Program-made: the position numbers and the translations under genes | Assembly: GCA_004352715.1 (NCBI GenBank) | Contig: SCFE01000009.1 | Coordinates: 1,196,715 to 1,260,714, forward strand | From: Hofstenia miamia | Lineage: Eukaryota; Xenacoelomorpha; Acoela | Direction of reading: 5' to 3' | Length of the DNA: 64,000 nucleotides | Part shown: positions 33,600 through 42,731 of the stretch, piece after piece | Numbering within the stretch: the first letter of the stretch is position 1 | Layout of the letters: every line of letters starts with the position of its first letter | The notes under the pieces: model-generated | Told to the model about the DNA's origin: nothing | Seen by the model: the letters and a program-made list of their open reading frames with translations, nothing else | The model's database searches: none

Positions 33600-33953
33600 T
33601 GAGGCGGGGCAGAAAGTAGAGGATATAAATATCAGTTGTTAAAAGTTTTTCATAAAATGGACCATATCTTTGGAATTCACTTCCATCTAAATTACAGGCA
33701 TTATCAAATCCAATCCAATTCAAAAAGATTTGAAGACGCATCTTTTTAAATCTTGTTTTATTTTAGTTCATAATTTTGGTCTGCATCACTTTTGAGCCGC
33801 AATATTTGCTGATGAGAGTGCAACGCTTTATAATAGTAAAAATAAGAGTGATTTATAATGCTACTCTTAGCTTAGCATATTTTCACTATCATACAAAATA
33901 TACTAACCAAGCCAATTGAGACGTTCCCACATTAATTTCACTGAAAAAGGAGG
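33600..33953 (+). mobile_element. LINE-like 3' terminal segment, family D copy 2
   Basis: A frame around 33650-33710 gives 'NGPYLWNSLPSKLQ' and then 'QFKK' before a TGA, the typical C-terminal end of CR1/L2/Jockey-type ORF2. The following 240 bp match the reverse complement of 7515-7730. The shared part stops at 'ctgaaaaaggaggag' (about 33951), exactly where the plus-strand R4/Dong-like LINE begins, so the second element appears to join at this 3' end. Confidence 0.6.
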
Positions 33954-33954
33954 A

Positions 33955-35475
33955 GCATTGAGTCACCTGTGGTACATGGACGACCTGAAGATGTATGCTT
34001 GTTCAGGGAAGATGTTGCAGAAGCAAGTGGAGACATTGGAGAAGGCAAGCAGAGATTCAGGGTTGGAGTTTGGATTAGGAAAGTGTGCAGCAGTGACAAT
34101 GAGCAGGGGCAAGTGTGTGGATGGGGATGGTTTGAGGACGAGCAGTGGGGATAAGATTGAGGAAGTCAAAGAGGGGTACAAGTACTTAGGAGTAATAGAG
34201 AAGGACAGAACAGATCATGAGGAAATGAAGATTAGGCTAAGGAAAGAATACAAGAGGAGAGTAAGAAAGGTACTACAGAAGTCAGCATTGAATGGGCAGA
34301 ATAATATAAAAGCAATTATTACATAGGCAATACCAGTGTTGACATATTCGGCAGGAATAGTTAGGTGGAACAAGAATGAAATTAGGGAGATAGACAGGGA
34401 GAAAAGGAAGATACTAGCAGCAGAGAGAGCATTCAACTAAAATAGAGATGTTGATAGGCTGTACATGGCAAGGCATAAGGGAGGGAAAGGGCTGCTAAGT
34501 GTGGAGGAAACTGTAGAAGCAGAAGCACTAGGGCTAAAGAAATACGTAGAAGCAAAACCTAGAGGGTCAATACTGGATTTCACTAACGAGTTAAGGAAGA
34601 TAAGAACTGAAAGTGAAAGAAAGACAGCATACCTGAGTAGGATGGAATCAGAGAGACAAACACGGTATAGGCAGAAGGCAATGCATGGAGAATACTGGAG
34701 GAACACAGAAAAGTGTGACAGAGAAGAGAGCAACAAGTGGTTAAGGAAAGCAGGACTTAAAACAGAAACAGAAGCATTGATAATGGCAGCACAGGAGCAA
34801 GCAATAAGAACAAACTGGGTGAAGAAGCATATAGACAGGAGAGCGGAAGTAAGTGATAAGTGTAGGCTATGTAAGAAAGAGTGTGAGACAGTAGATCATC
34901 TGATAGCAGGATGTGAGAAGTTGGCGCAGAATGAGTATAGGTTCAGGCATGACAGGGTAGGACAAATGGTACACTGGAGCTTGAGCAGGCAGCATGGGTT
35001 AGAAGCAGGAGACAATTGGTATGAGCACAAGCCACAGGGTGTCATAGAAAATGAGAAGTTTAAGATACTGTGGGATTTCAACATACAGGCGAGCAAAGTG
35101 ATAGAAGCACCGAGGCCAGACATAATAGTGGTAGACAAAGAGAAAAGTTTGGGAACAGTGATAGACATGGCAGTACCAAAGGACAGGAATGTAGAAAGCA
35201 AGGAGAAAGAGAAGATAGACAAGTATAGAGAGTTGGCAGAGGAAATACAAAGGCTGTGGAAGCTAAAGAAAGTTGAAGTAGTCTCGGTAGTAGTAGGAAC
35301 ACTAGGAGCAGTAACTAAGAAGCATAAGTGATACTGGGAGGAGTTGGAAGTACCAAAGTGTGGAGGAGCAGTAGCACAGAAGGCAGCATTGTTAGGAACA
35401 GCTAGAGTCCTGAGGAAACTCTCAGACTCTCTGGGAACTGGTGAGTTCCCTGAGCTGAGAGGGATACCAGCATGA
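33955..35475 (+). pseudogene. R4/Dong-like reverse transcriptase / RLE ORF, broken
   Basis: In a single frame: 'LWYMDDLKMYA' (RT catalytic YMDD, about 33970), 'GLEFGLGKCA', 'GYKYLGVIEKDRTDHEE', 'LTYSAGIVRWNKNE' (thumb) and 'MARHKGGKGLLSVEE' at 34465. Then come 'CRLCKKECETVDHLIAGC' (CxxC...H...C finger, about 34861-34915) and the endonuclease 'RPDIIVVDKEKSLGTVIDMA' with 'KEKEKIDKY' (about 35113-35225). That gives R-PD, downstream D and K as in restriction-like nucleases. The frame is broken by TAG at 34324-34326 (family Trp), TAA at 34438-34440 and TGA at 35329-35331, where sibling A1 has Arg (a CGA-to-TGA CpG-type change). Otherwise it is intact to the TGA at 35473-35475, so it died fairly recently. 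Codons are purine-rich and distinctly less AT-rich than the flanks. Confidence 0.9.
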
Positions 35476-35493
35476 AGCTGTGACAAGAATTAA
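33955..35493 (+). mobile_element. R4/Dong-like LINE, longest copy (A2), 5'-truncated
   Basis: This is a 5'-truncated non-LTR retrotransposon that starts at the YMDD box of its reverse transcriptase and runs to its 3' UTR. The order is RT palm end, thumb, cysteine-histidine motif, then a restriction-like endonuclease. That order defines the R2/R4/NeSL class, which lacks an APE endonuclease. Its left edge abuts the end of LINE segment D (33953). Its 3' UTR 'gaagctgtgacaagaattaa' meets the minus-strand tail of the family B LINE ('aagagtcaagcaaatttatt', about 35494 on). The family assignment rests on the RLE and on the TAA-rich 3' ends of sibling copies. Confidence 0.85.
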
Positions 35494-36474
35494 AAGAGTC
35501 AAGCAAATTTATTGTTAAATAAACAAACAAACAAATACTACAAACTACTATACNNNNNNNNNNNNNNNNNNNNNNNNNNNNNNNNNNNNNNNNNNNNNNN
35601 NNNNNNNNNNNNNNNNNNNNNNNNNNNNNNNNNNNNNNNNNNNNNNNNNNNNNNNNNNNNNNNNNNNNNNNNNNNNNNNNNNNNNNNNNNNNNNNNNNNN
35701 NNNNNNNNNNNNNNNNNNNNNNNNNNNNNNNNNNNNNNNNNNNNNNNNNNNNNNNNNNNNNNNNNNNNNNNNNNNNNNNNNNNNNNNNNNNNNNNNNNNN
35801 NNNNNNNNNNNNNNNNNNNNNNNNNNNNNNNNNNNNNNNNNNNNNNNNNNNNNNNNNNNNNNNNNNNNNNNNNNNNNNNNNNNNNNNNNNNNNNNNNNNN
35901 NNNNNNNNNNNNNNNNNNNNNNNNNNNNNNNNNNNNNNNNNNNNNNNNNNNNNNNNNNNNNNNNNNNNNNNNNNNNNNNNNNNNNNNNNNNNNNNNNNNN
36001 NNNNNNNNNNNNNNNNNNNNNNNNNNNNNNNNNNNNNNNNNNNNNNNNNNNNNNNNNNNNNNNNNNNNNNNNNNNNNNNNNNNNNNNNNNNNNNNNNNNN
36101 NNNNNNNNNNNNNNNNNNNNNNNNNNNNNNNNNNNNNNNNNNNNNNNNNNNNNNNNNNNNNNNNNNNNNNNNNNNNNNNNNNNNNNNNNNNNNNNNNNNN
36201 NNNNNNNNNNNNNNNNNNNNNNNNNNNNNNNNNNNNNNNNNNNNNNNNNNNNNNNNNNNNNNNNNNNNNNNNNNNNNNNNNNNNNNNNNNNNNNNNGACT
36301 GCCCTACATTGCGCAAATGATATAAATATTTAATACCAGAGGCCATTTTCCTACATTTTGATGAAAAAAATTCAGTAAAACGTAAATCTCTATCAATTAC
36401 TACACCAAGATAATTAATAGAATTGCTTTGCTTAATTTCATTATCTCCTATTTAATTTTGATATTAGAATTTTT

Positions 36475-36930
36475 TTAGTATTGCTTTGGTGTGAAAATAA
36501 TAAATTGTGTTTTATTAGGATTACCTTTTAACTTGTTTCTATTAAAATACCTAATAAGATTTTCAATATCTTTTGTTAAAAGCTTGGTTGCGTCATATGG
36601 ATTTTTTGCTTCTCTTAATATACATGTATCATCCGCATATTGATAGATCGTTCCGTTTTTTAAAGTATTCGATATATCATTGACATAGAGTGCGAATAAA
36701 ACGGGCCCTAATACTGTTCCTTGAGGAACACCTAGATTAGTAGTAATATAATCAGAATAAGTGTTGTTAATTTTTACCCGTTGTCTTCGGTTATTTAAGA
36801 AATTCAAAATGAGATTTTTAGCACTTTTACTGAAACCTTGATTTTCTAATTTCTTTCTAAAATATTAAAATTCATTGAATTAAAAGCTTTACTAAAATCC
36901 AATAAGGCAATAGATGTCGACAAATTGTTA
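36475..36930 (-). pseudogene. Family B reverse transcriptase, palm domain
   Basis: The minus frame of 36475-36807 reads 'NFLNNRRQRVKINNTYSDYI', 'LGVPQGTVLGPVLFALYVND' and 'YQYADDTCIL' with the catalytic Tyr-Ala-Asp-Asp. It then reads 'NRNKLKGNPNKTQFIIF' before the stop. Upstream, after a frame change, is motif A 'IALLDFSKAFNSMNF' (about 36860-36910), which holds the other catalytic Asp. The motifs A, B (GVPQGTVLGP) and C are therefore all recognisable, but a frameshift separates A from B and the C-terminal thumb is degraded towards the gap. This is not a functional enzyme as it stands. Confidence 0.85.
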
Positions 36931-36931
36931 T

Positions 36932-37585
36932 TCAGATTTGATTTAATTTTTTTTCTGTAATAGATAATATTGCGTCAGTTGTACTATACTTAAGCCTGAA
37001 TCCAAATTGGTTATCTGATAGAATATTATTGTCATTGAGAAAAGCGTAAATTTGCTTTGCAAAGAGCTTCTCAAAGATTTTAGCAAAGGGATGTTTAATG
37101 CTGATGTGTCGATAATTCACAGATAAACCTTTAGTTTTTCCAATACTTTTATTCAAAAAATTCCATTTCTGGCTAGATTTATCCAGCTGTTTGAAGTATA
37201 GTCTAGAAATTAACTTGTAATTACTAATATAGACGCAAACATTAGGATCACTGAATGATTCAAATATAAAACTTCGATATTTATTAGAACTATCAGTTAT
37301 AAAATAGTCAAGTAGATTGGAATGCCTAGTCGAAATGGTATTATTAACTAGTTTTAAATCGAAAATATTGCAAATGCGATCAATCCTTGCGGATTCAGAA
37401 TAATTGAAGTAATTTATATTGAAATCACCGAAGATGTTAATAAATTTATTCTCCAGAATAGCACTGTCTATTTCATCGATTTTGTGATTGCAAAATTCAG
37501 ATGAAAAATTCTTGTTTGGATTATAGTAAACATTTGGTAATTCATTACTACATGAGTTCGATACTTGTTTAATTTCAATCCACAA
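36932..37585 (-). pseudogene. Family B APE endonuclease fused to early RT by deletion
   Basis: This 217-codon open minus frame starts with 'WIEIKQVSNSC' and 'YYNPNKN'. It continues with the endonuclease motif 'NIFGDFNINYF' (GDFN with catalytic Asp and Asn) and 'STRHSNLLDYFITD'. Directly afterwards it switches to reverse transcriptase sequence: 'LSVNYRHISIKHPFAKIFEK' and 'NNILSDNQFGFR', then 'STTDAILSITEK'. In intact relatives a linker of a few hundred residues and the first RT motif lie between these parts, so an internal in-frame deletion fused them. The final endonuclease SDH motif is altered ('SNYK'). Confidence 0.8.
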
Positions 37586-37662
37586 TGTCTCAAAAAACTG
37601 ATGATCCTATTCTAAGTCTTCTCTACGTTTTGAAGTATAAGTTAAAATAATTGCAATCTGGA

Positions 37663-37926
37663 TTATATAGAGCNTGCATTATTTCCTACTAAATTTACAA
37701 GATTTAGAAATTCTGTGCGGTGTGCACTTAAACTTCTAGCATTTAGGTAGAAAAATTTTAGGTTTTGATTGTAGTTAGCTAAAGTATCGCTAATTTTATC
37801 TTGATTAAAAATAGGTCCAGGAATTGTTTCAATATCTCCTGATAAAATCAATTTGAGTGTAACTAGAACTCGTAGATGATCCAATATTAAATTGTAGATT
37901 TTGATTGCGTAATAATTAGAATACAC
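37663..37926 (-). pseudogene. Family B ORF2 N-terminus with 2A-like motif
   Basis: The minus frame reads a leucine-rich stretch 'LILDHLRVLVTLKLILSG', then 'DIETIPGP' at residues 31-38, then 'NQDKISDTLANYNQNLKFFY' and 'LNARSLSAHRTEFLNL', the classical start of an APE endonuclease. 2A-type sequences of the form D-[VI]-E-x-N-P-G-P, preceded by a leucine-rich segment, are known at the N-termini of some animal LINE ORF2 proteins. There they cause ribosome skipping. Here the Asn is Ile, which should abolish skipping. The frame ends at a single N (37674), where part of the endonuclease is missing. Confidence 0.7.
37813..37836 (-). other. Decayed 2A-like translational recoding motif
   Basis: The residues are D-I-E-T-I-P-G-P, preceded by 'LKLILSG'. 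The motif matches the 2A consensus at every position except the Asn before Pro-Gly-Pro, which a single AAT-to-ATT change would explain. The position just ahead of the NARSL endonuclease start is the one reported for LINE-encoded 2A sequences. Confidence 0.65.
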
Positions 37927-38059
37927 TCTAGTAATTCTAGACTTTTAGTATTTCAAGGATTTTAGGGACTCATCGAATGATATATCGAATTGCCCTTTAA
38001 GTAAATTGACAATAATTTGAAAAAATATAAAATAATAACAAAAGTACCTGAACATTAAA

Positions 38060-38256
38060 AGGTTTGTGGTTGAGATGCTGAGTGAATAGCAGGTGTAGGT
38101 AGCAGAGGAGGGCGACGTGTTAAGGCAGAGACAGCTTGAGAATATGTTATGGTTGCCTTACGGAGCGATTGGTGTACATATAGCCGAGTAGAAAGAGAAC
38201 TTTGAAGTATGTGGGTAATGCAGGATACACCAGAGCGAGAGAGATGAATTCCAAAA
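38060..38256 (-). other. GC-richer segment with an open minus frame
   Basis: Read on the minus strand this gives about 65 codons without a stop: 'GIHLSRSGVSCITHILQ' ... 'SLRKATITYSQAVSALT' ... 'PTPAIHSASQPQTF'. It is rich in Ser, Thr and Pro. It lies just 5' of the family B ORF2 start and could be the element's leader or the end of an ORF1. It is bounded by (AAT)n at 38257-38272. I do not recognise a domain. Confidence 0.35.
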
Positions 38257-38272
38257 TAATAATAATAATAAT
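38257..38272. repeat. Short (AAT)n tract
   Basis: About five AAT units lie at the boundary between the GC-richer segment and an older reverse transcriptase fragment. Confidence 0.8.
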
Positions 38273-38490
38273 AGTATTTGAAGTAAAAAAATAATATTTA
38301 TATTAGACTCTGATCAATTTTTACTCTTTGTTTATGATTTCTTGCAAAATTCATAATAAAATTTATCACATTGATACTGAAGCCTTGTCGTCATACTTTT
38401 TTTAGGCTGCCGAAATTCATTCAGTTAAATGCTTTACCTAGATCAAGTAAAGCAATCTCAGTTTACAAAGTTTGATTTAAACTTTATTTG
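38273..38490 (-). pseudogene. Older family B reverse transcriptase fragment
   Basis: On the minus strand, motif A appears as 'IALLDLGKAFN' with 'MNF' near 38420-38460. It is followed by 'RQGFSINVINFIMNFARNHK' and 'QRVKID' near 38320-38390. The order matches 'IALLDFSKAFNSMNF ... QGFSKSAKNLILNFLNNRRQ' with 'RVKIN' in the copy at 36.8 kb, so this is a second, more decayed piece of the same family in the same orientation. Confidence 0.65.
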
Positions 38491-41400
38491 GTCTCTTTCG
38501 CAACTATTATACTATTGCATTAAATGTACTGAATTTAGGTTAAAATTCGGGACTTTTGCATAGATAAATAATAGCCTTCAAGAAAAGCGTATTTCCAATA
38601 GAAGTTTCATGCAGCCTGCCCGTATAAATCTATGTAAATCTGCGTAATCATTCAGCATCTAAAAGTAAATAAATAGTTTAGAGAAAGGGCATGTATGTAA
38701 TGCTAATTGATCGTTAATTCGTGGGATCAAGTGGGCATCCTGTATTATGCAGAAAATAGAAAATCAATATTTTTAATGCATTAATCAAATTCTAGAAGCA
38801 AGTATTCACCAAAATGTAAAAATTGTATTTAAATATCCAATACAGAAATTTTCGTCATCAACAAAATTTATTATTTTCTACAGGGTGAGTTTACAATAAA
38901 ATTCTACAATGAGAGTTTAATTTACTTTATTTCATATTTTAAGTGTGTTCAGGGTTTCTGGTAGAATCTGTGGTGTCAGGGTTACTAACTCCACGAGGCA
39001 AGAGTGTCGATCACAATAGTCAACGTAAAGTGACAAAAGAAATGGGAATTGCACAATAGCTAAGCAGCGAAAACTAAAAAGTACATTACTTGAAAGAAAT
39101 CCACAGACAGAAACGTAAGACTCGGTGAAGTATTGTTCTTTCGCTTTGTCTTAATCACTGCAAGCAAGTATATGGTTTTAGTGATGAGGCAGGGGCGGAT
39201 TCAGAAATTTTTTTTTAGAGGGCCCAATGCAGAATAAAATAATAAGTGCATAATTGGGTACTAAGGAGGGCACAAAGTATTGAATTTTCAATTTTTGAGA
39301 TTCATCAATATGTACGGACCTTACCATCATGTACTGATTCCAAAAATGGAAATATAGAATTTGTGCAATTTTTTCAAGACTCAGCACAATTTTTTTCATA
39401 TTTCAAATTACCATTTGATAATAACATGTTGTGTTTTTGGTAGATTTCTTGCATTATGCACTACAAAATCGACCAATTTTTAGTGTATTTTCAATGGCAT
39501 AAGATTAAACAAATTACAAAATTATTAAATATGTTGATAAAATTCAAGAAAATCAACCAACCCAAAAATGTAAATTTTTTTTTAAAACTAAGAAATTCTA
39601 AAATTTAAAAAATTGTTCTGAGTTTTACTAAGTCACACTACTTGTTTTTGGATTTTTGGAGTATGTGCGTGGTGGTGAAATCTGTGTATAGTATTGAATT
39701 TGAATACAAAAAATTTGACCAAAACTATTGAGCATCGTCAAATATGGTGCTCATGCTATGCTTAATATGTTACATTGCTCTTTTGCGTATAGGTTACTCA
39801 CTATAGGTTTATGTGCAATAGGATAGCCGTAGCTATGCTAATCTAGTTTCATTAGTATTTTAAGGTGAAATTATTAGAAATTTTATCCTAAAATTAATAT
39901 GCCCACAGAAAACAAAGGAATCCTAATTATAACAGTCAATAGAATTCCAAAAGAAAATATATAGATGTTTATAAATTATATTTTAAAGAACATTCAATAC
40001 AATTTAATATGAAAAAATATATGAGAGAATAGTTAAGCAGAAATATATCAATCTATGAGACTGAAGAATATATTGAAGAGAGTCAAATCAATTCTTGTGA
40101 TGATGAAAATTAACAGCAAGCATTCTTGCAAGAAAATAATGATCACTGACAAAATTATAAATTGAAAATGTGAATTGTGTTAATTTTGGAAGAATTGAGA
40201 AGATTTACAATGATAATGAATATCAAGCTTCATGTCAGTGTTTCTTCAAATAGATAGCGAGATACTGCAGCATTTTTATTTTCTCAACAGGAAGATATGA
40301 GTGATTTCAATTTTCAATAGATTGCTTTATGATTTTGTAATTGCATATACCTAAAGCTAACTTTCATTATACATGAATATTTCACTTTTGCAATTGTTCA
40401 TTAATCTACGTGCATGCCCATTACTAAGAAGGCTTTTAATAAAAGTTTTGTACAATGAAACTGCGTTCTATTCTACTGTATATTAGTTTGGAGATTCTAT
40501 AAAATACCATTAATCTACAAACTGCTGTTGTGTTATTTTGTTATTGTTATTTATTTAATGTAATTATGCTTACCAATCAAGCCTATTACCTGTAAGGTTT
40601 CAGGAGCTCACTCCAAATGCGAATAGGGATATTGATAGTCAGAAGTTAATTATTGAGTTATGTAATTTCCTTACATGTACATAGAAAAGAGTTACTTGAG
40701 GATACAGAAGCTAACTCGGTTTTGTATTTGTGTTAAATATACATGAGGTAGGCACTAACAACCGTAAAGGTGAGATGGAAAGTAAGACATGGCAAATGAA
40801 CCAGTAACACTATCAAAACTTTATTTAACTTTTATATTCCATGAACTGTTGATGTCGAGTAATCATTTGGCGTCAGCCGGAGGCCACGTGTTACTGAAAT
40901 GGAGTAAGAACAGAAGTATTGAAATCATTGTTACCTTAATTACATCAGTACTAGTCGTTGCATTAATTAAATTAAATACTAAAATGCTATCATTGATATC
41001 TTCTGTCCGCAGTAGGTTCCTTAAGTCATGTATGTACAATTAAGGATCCCCTGAATCAAGGAGAGATATTACATGTGCTTTATGGGGTTGCAAAGATATA
41101 TATATATATATATATATACATATATAATTACTTCAAGAATGTACCAAATGTTTTTATACGTCTGATTTTATGGTCGGTATATGTAAAAAGTTTTGTCTAC
41201 GACTTCAATATTTTTTTTACATTTTATGTAGACTTTTGTCGGAATTGGAAAGTAAATCGTAAGATTAGAAATTCTATTTTCAAATATGTGAAAATAAATC
41301 AACTTAAGATGCAAATTTCAATAGGAATTTTTAATGATTGTACACAATTAATAAATTACAGACATCGATTTCCCTCTTAAATCTTCATAATATCGACTCC

Positions 41401-41678
41401 ATTTTAATGGCAGTTGCCAAATTGAGCTTTGGAAGTATTGCGTACATTAAATATGAGCTCGTGTCTATCATCTACAGTATTAAAAGAATAACGTTGATTT
41501 CGGTTTGTAAAATTCTTTGACTTTGATGTACACGTAAACTTCAAAAAAAAACTTACTGTGCTTCCTTTAATAACTTATACTCTAAGAATGGCAAATGCTT
41601 TAATCTGGAGGAGCCCTTTCTTGAAAAGTAGAATCACATATCGGCCTTGAAAAAATGATATGATTAAAGATAGATGTT
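38491..41678. other. AT-rich stretch, no confident gene
   Basis: An 84-codon plus ORF from an ATG at 40789 to 41043 contains a hydrophobic segment ('IEIIVTLITSVLVVALIKL') that could span a membrane, but it lacks homology I recognise. GGGGCGGATTCAGAAATTTTTT at about 39191 resembles the end word of some DNA transposons. A (TA)n run lies at 41096-41118. Confidence 0.4.
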
Positions 41679-41682
41679 TTAA

Positions 41683-41864
41683 CACAATCACTGCCATATC
41701 ACCATATGCCGGTGACGGGGCCTATAATGTTTATTGTTACACGAAAAATTACGTTTTCACCTGTGTCTAAATCTTGTAGTAATATAAAACATTTTCCTGC
41801 TAAAACAAAAGATTTTTTGTCCTTCTGAAGACATTAAATAAAAAATGGTCTGACTGTGAGTGTG
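41683..41864. mobile_element. TTAA-bounded MITE, piggyBac type
   Basis: A 182-bp unit lies between TTAA at 41679-41682 and TTAA at 41865-41868. Its ends are CACAATCACTGCCA and, in reverse complement, CACACTCACAGTCA, about 11 of 14 matching. It contains 'catatcaccatatgccggtg' near the left end. TTAA duplication with CAC-starting ends is typical of piggyBac-derived non-autonomous elements. It is too short to encode a protein, and its ends differ from those of the element at 11338-12998. Confidence 0.6.
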
Positions 41865-41868
41865 TTAA

Positions 41869-42731
41869 GTAGCATCATTCAGTAAGAGTTTCAAGTTATA
41901 ACATGATGACCATGAGGATTATAAAGTCAATAGTAAGATGTATTCCTTGAACTCTAAGGTGTTTCTTGTTGACATGTCCTCTTATAGAGTGATGGGCAAA
42001 CCAAAGATTGTCTTCGACCAATATTAATATAATTTCTAATATTGTATAGATTAAAGTGAATATGCTAGGAATTGGTGCAGTTATGAATTAAATTTATAGA
42101 TAAAATGTGTCACGTAAAAATTCCCTATGATTGATTGTTGACTACGGATAGGCATTTAATTTGTCATCTTATAATCACCATTCATTCATCAATTCTATAA
42201 ATGACAAGTGTTGAAAAATTACCTGATTTTGCATTAAAATATATTACTCAATTGCACTTACTATGCATCATAATGTAATATCGATGGGATCAGCGCATTA
42301 TCGTCTAGACATGAAAATAAGCTAAATTTTTCTAAAATATTGCTATTGTCTACATACTTAGAAATATTATATTAAAAACGAAAACACTTTGACTGGACGA
42401 CAAAAACAACCAGCTATAATAATGTATACAATATGTGGCTCCATTTTCTAAATCTATGACATTTTATTTAGCTTAGAATAAAGAGAATTTACCTTAAAAC
42501 ATATCTTATGGGCCTAGGTGTTGTAAATATTACATTTCATCTAGAGTTGAAGGAAATTTTGAATCATTATGCGTAATTTCATATTTTATTATTAAGTGGA
42601 TATTTCGTTAATAAAAAAATAATTCCATTTTTTAATGGAAAGATATGTTCTGCGCACGAAAGATTCCGATATCTGACATAAAAAAGTTACCATAAATCAT
42701 TAATTCTGGAAATATGGGCGACTTATGTCTT
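41869..42731. other. AT-rich sequence, nothing recognised
   Basis: No gene or repeat signal is seen. Confidence 0.45.

Larger units (their letters stand above)
35494..38060 (-). mobile_element. APE-type LINE with 2A-like motif (family B)
   Basis: A minus-strand LINE interrupted by the gap 35554-36296 and a single N at 37674. From 5' to 3' on the minus strand: an N-terminal segment with a 2A-like motif, an APE endonuclease, a reverse transcriptase with YADD, and a 3' UTR tail at 35494-35553. The tail is shared with 6190-6305. The NARSL and GDFN motifs place it among CR1/L2/Jockey-group LINEs. Parts of the endonuclease and the early RT are deleted. The GC-richer segment just upstream (38060-38256) may be its 5' leader. 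Confidence 0.75.

Noticed and set aside
34896-35486. 196-codon minus-strand frame opposite the RLE LINE
   Set aside because: It is the antisense shadow of the family A ORF, whose purine-rich codons leave the other strand open.
39187-39215. GGGGCGGATTCAGAAATTTTTT as a DNA transposon end
   Set aside because: The inverted partner and a target duplication could not be found within a few kilobases.
40789-41043. Small membrane protein gene (84 codons)
   Set aside because: An ATG and one hydrophobic segment are not enough in AT-rich DNA; there are no splice signals, conserved motif or compositional shift.
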